DNA of 64,000 nucleotides from Paucimonas lemoignei (GTDB lineage: Bacteria > Pseudomonadota > Gammaproteobacteria > Pseudomonadales > Pseudomonadaceae): contig LS483371.1 in assembly GCA_900475325.1 (NCBI GenBank), forward strand, positions 1,426,001 through 1,490,000, written 5' to 3'. Under the pieces are notes generated by a model. The model saw only the letters and a list, made by a program, of their open reading frames with translations. It did no database searches and was not told where the DNA came from. Made by a program: the position numbers and the translations under genes. Shown here one piece after another: positions 62,209 through 64,000 of this stretch (position 1 is the stretch's first letter; every line of letters begins with the position of its first letter).

Positions 62209-63648
62209 ATGTCCATACCATGCTTTAAATCCTATTTCTCACTGGTGGCCGCGCTATTGATGCTCGGACAGGTTGCAACGGTGCAAGCCGAAGCCTTGCC
62301 TGACTTCACCACGCTCGTCGAGCAAGCGTCACCTGCTGTCGTCAACATCAGCACCACGCAGAAGATGCCGGATCGCGCCATCGCCCAGCAGCAGATGCCA
62401 GACCTCGAAGGGTTGCCGCCCATGCTGCGTGAATTCCTTGAGCGAGGCATCCCTCCGCAGGGTCGCAAGCCTGGCTCGCCCAAGGGCGATCGTCAGCGTG
62501 AGGCGCAATCGCTGGGGTCGGGCTTCATCATCTCCAAAGATGGTTACGTGCTGACCAACAACCACGTGATCGACGGTGCCGATGAAATTCTCGTGCGCCT
62601 CTCTGATCGCAGCGAACTCAAAGCCAAGCTGGTGGGCACCGATCCACGCACTGACGTTGCCGTTCTGAAAATCGAGGGCAAGGATCTGCCAACTGTGCAA
62701 CTGGGCAACTCTGAAAAACTCAAGGTAGGCGAATGGGTCCTGGCCATCGGCTCGCCGTTCGGCTTCGACCACTCGGTGACCAAAGGCATCGTCAGTGCCA
62801 AGGGGCGCAGCCTGCCTAACGACACTTACGTGCCGTTCATCCAGACCGATGTGGCGATCAACCCAGGCAACTCGGGTGGTCCGTTGTTCAACATGGCGGG
62901 CGAAGTGGTCGGCATCAACTCGCAGATCTTCACCCGCTCCGGTGGTTTCATGGGCCTGTCGTTCGCGATCCCGATTGATGTCGCGATGGATGTGGCGAAC
63001 CAGATCAAGGCCAGCGGCAAAGTGAACCGTGGCTGGTTGGGCGTGGTGATTCAGGAGGTCAACAAAGACCTGGCCGAATCCTTCGGTCTCGACAAACCAG
63101 CCGGTGCACTGGTTGCTCAGGTGCTGGACAGCGGTCCTGCGGCCAAGGGTGGCGTTCAGGTCGGTGACGTGATTCTCAGCGCCAACGGTACGCCAATCGT
63201 CATGTCGGCTGATTTGCCGCACCTGATCGGCAACCTCAAGGATGGCAGCAAGGCTGAACTGGAAGTCATCCGTGACGGCAAGCGCCAGAAGCTGACCGTG
63301 ACCGTGGGAGCCTTGCCGGATGAAGGCCAGGAGATGGGCACGCCTGACTCTGCCGGTGCTGAACGCAGCAGTAATCGTCTGGGTGTATCGGTGGTCGACC
63401 TGACGGCTGAACAGCAGAAGAGCCTTGATATCAAAGGCGGCGTGATCATCAAGGAAGTCACCGATGGTCCTGCGGCGCTGATCGGCCTGCAGCCTGGCGA
63501 CGTGATTACTCACCTGAATAATCAGGCACTGACGTCGGCGAAGAACTTCACCGAAGTTGCCAAAGGCCTGCCGAAGAATCGTTCGGTCTCAATGCGCGTA
63601 CTGCGTCAGGGCCGTGCGAGTTTCATCACCTTCAAACTGGCTGAATAA
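62209..63648 (+). CDS. mucD: Periplasmic HtrA/DegP-type serine protease MucD
   Basis: 479 aa. Seen: a signal peptide (about 1-28), trypsin-like domain with the triad His ('LTNNHVIDGADEI'), Asp ('DPRTDVAVLKI') and Ser ('INPGNSGGPLFNM'), then two PDZ domains ('GWLGVVIQEV...' and 'LGVSVVDLTAEQQ...'). It degrades misfolded envelope proteins and dampens AlgU. ATG 62,209 has GGGAG five bases upstream. The gene follows mucB after 299 bases with no mucC; that gap holds no supported gene. Confidence 0.96.
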   Translation: MSIPCFKSYFSLVAALLMLGQVATVQAEALPDFTTLVEQASPAVVNISTTQKMPDRAIAQQQMPDLEGLPPMLREFLERGIPPQGRKPGSPKGDRQREAQSLGSGFIISKDGYVLTNNHVIDGADEILVRLSDRSELKAKLVGTDPRTDVAVLKIEGKDLPTVQLGNSEKLKVGEWVLAIGSPFGFDHSVTKGIVSAKGRSLPNDTYVPFIQTDVAINPGNSGGPLFNMAGEVVGINSQIFTRSGGFMGLSFAIPIDVAMDVANQIKASGKVNRGWLGVVIQEVNKDLAESFGLDKPAGALVAQVLDSGPAAKGGVQVGDVILSANGTPIVMSADLPHLIGNLKDGSKAELEVIRDGKRQKLTVTVGALPDEGQEMGTPDSAGAERSSNRLGVSVVDLTAEQQKSLDIKGGVIIKEVTDGPAALIGLQPGDVITHLNNQALTSAKNFTEVAKGLPKNRSVSMRVLRQGRASFITFKLAE

Positions 63649-63664
63649 AACAGCCGGGATGATC

Positions 63665-63701
63665 AAAAAAGGGGGGCGGTTTATACCGCCCCCCTTTTTT
63701 T
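63665..63701. terminator. Bidirectional Rho-independent terminator
   Basis: AAAAAAGGGGGGCGGT / ACCGCCCCCCTTTTTT with a 4-base TTAT loop, between convergent mucD and the next gene. The A-tract and T-tract serve both strands. Confidence 0.95.
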
Positions 63702-63729
63702 GGTGTTGCGCGCGACCTTCCCGCCAGGT

Positions 63730-64000
63730 TTACCGCTCAAACCTGAACTCATACTTACCCGTAGGATATTCCAGCGCATACGTCTGCATCACTTCCTTGA
63801 GGGTCTGCGCAGAGGGTTCATCGGTGGCGTAGAAGGCCACAGTATTGAATGCGGCGGCGATTTTCGGGATGTTCATCTGCAGCTCACCGACCTTGATCCA
63901 GTTCCCGGGGCGCTGCGCGAACCACTCCTCGTAGACGAACGCGTAGTGCGCATTCTTGCGTTGCATCAGGTCGCTGATCCACTCGGGCCCGCGTTCGGAT
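63730..64000 (-). CDS. C-terminal part of an unidentified protein (gene continues beyond window)
   Basis: The last 90 codons of a leftward gene; the frame is open through position 64,000. The visible part reads '...EWISDLMQRKNAHYAFVYEEW', 'GNWIKVGELQMNIPKIAAAF', 'FYATDEPSAQTLKEVMQTYA'. It is soluble in character, with no membrane helix here, and ends 'YEFRFER'. I do not recognise the family. An internal ATG at 63,966 is not evidence of a start. Confidence 0.6.
   Translation of the reverse strand, partial: SERGPEWISDLMQRKNAHYAFVYEEWFAQRPGNWIKVGELQMNIPKIAAAFNTVAFYATDEPSAQTLKEVMQTYALEYPTGKYEFRFER

Noticed and set aside
62329..63513. A 394-codon frame antisense to mucD
   Set aside because: mucD has the full protease triad and PDZ domains; the antisense frame is a shadow.

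Overview
The window looks like the chromosome of a fluorescens/syringae-type Pseudomonas. It has about 60% GC, an algU-mucA-mucB-mucD cluster, PhaG, OprD-type porins, a TctCBA/TctDE citrate system, and many Pseudomonas-type REP/REPIN palindromes in several sequence families. I see no rRNA, CRISPR array, insertion sequence or prophage. The only tRNA is tRNA-Gly(CCC).

Layout. 1-13,700: the 5' part of a DctB-like sensor kinase, a GH3 beta-glucosidase (bglX), a LemA/TPM membrane-protein operon, a methyltransferase, an iron-type alcohol dehydrogenase with a small partner gene, a chemoreceptor, a hicAB toxin-antitoxin pair and an exported alpha/beta hydrolase. 14,000-25,300: a tricarboxylate island made of a LysR regulator, a PrpF/GalD-like isomerase, a DctA-like symporter, a CitMHS carrier, an OprD porin and a molybdate-binding-protein-like protein that I read as a candidate periplasmic aconitate isomerase. 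A two-component system and a D,D-carboxypeptidase follow. 25,400-32,900: tRNA-Gly, phaG, rsuA, a CWC protein, a Cache-GGDEF diguanylate cyclase and a 1045-residue toxin-like protein. 32,900-42,900: a guanidine-degradation operon read leftward. A guanidine-I (ykkC) riboswitch precedes an ABC importer, two DUF1989 (carboxyguanidine deiminase-type) subunits, a biotin-dependent guanidine/urea carboxylase and allophanate hydrolase. The carboxylase gene carries a REPIN inserted in frame. 43,100-46,000: a lower-GC islet with a Tyr/Gly-rich lipoprotein, a PhyH-type oxygenase, remnants of two antitoxin-like genes and an intact vapBC. 46,000-54,700: an enoyl-CoA hydratase-family hydrolase, ung, and tctCBA-abrB facing tctDE. 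54,800-64,000: an HDOD protein, ygfZ, sdhE-ygfX, nadB, algU-mucA-mucB-mucD (no mucC), and the 3' part of an unidentified gene.

How the parts fit. Two separate tricarboxylate uptake systems (14-22 kb and 48-54.6 kb) share an Hfq/Crc-type CA motif (AAnAAnAAnAA) in the leaders of citM-like, oprD-like and tctC. This suggests common catabolite repression. The guanidine operon converts guanidine to ammonia and CO2 through carboxyguanidine and allophanate. The most notable observations are the REPIN inside the carboxylase reading frame, REP elements that supply the stop codons of two genes, the two candidate aconitate isomerases of unrelated families in one locus, the SD/aptamer complementarity in the guanidine leader, and the toxin-like gene whose start codon abuts a terminator.
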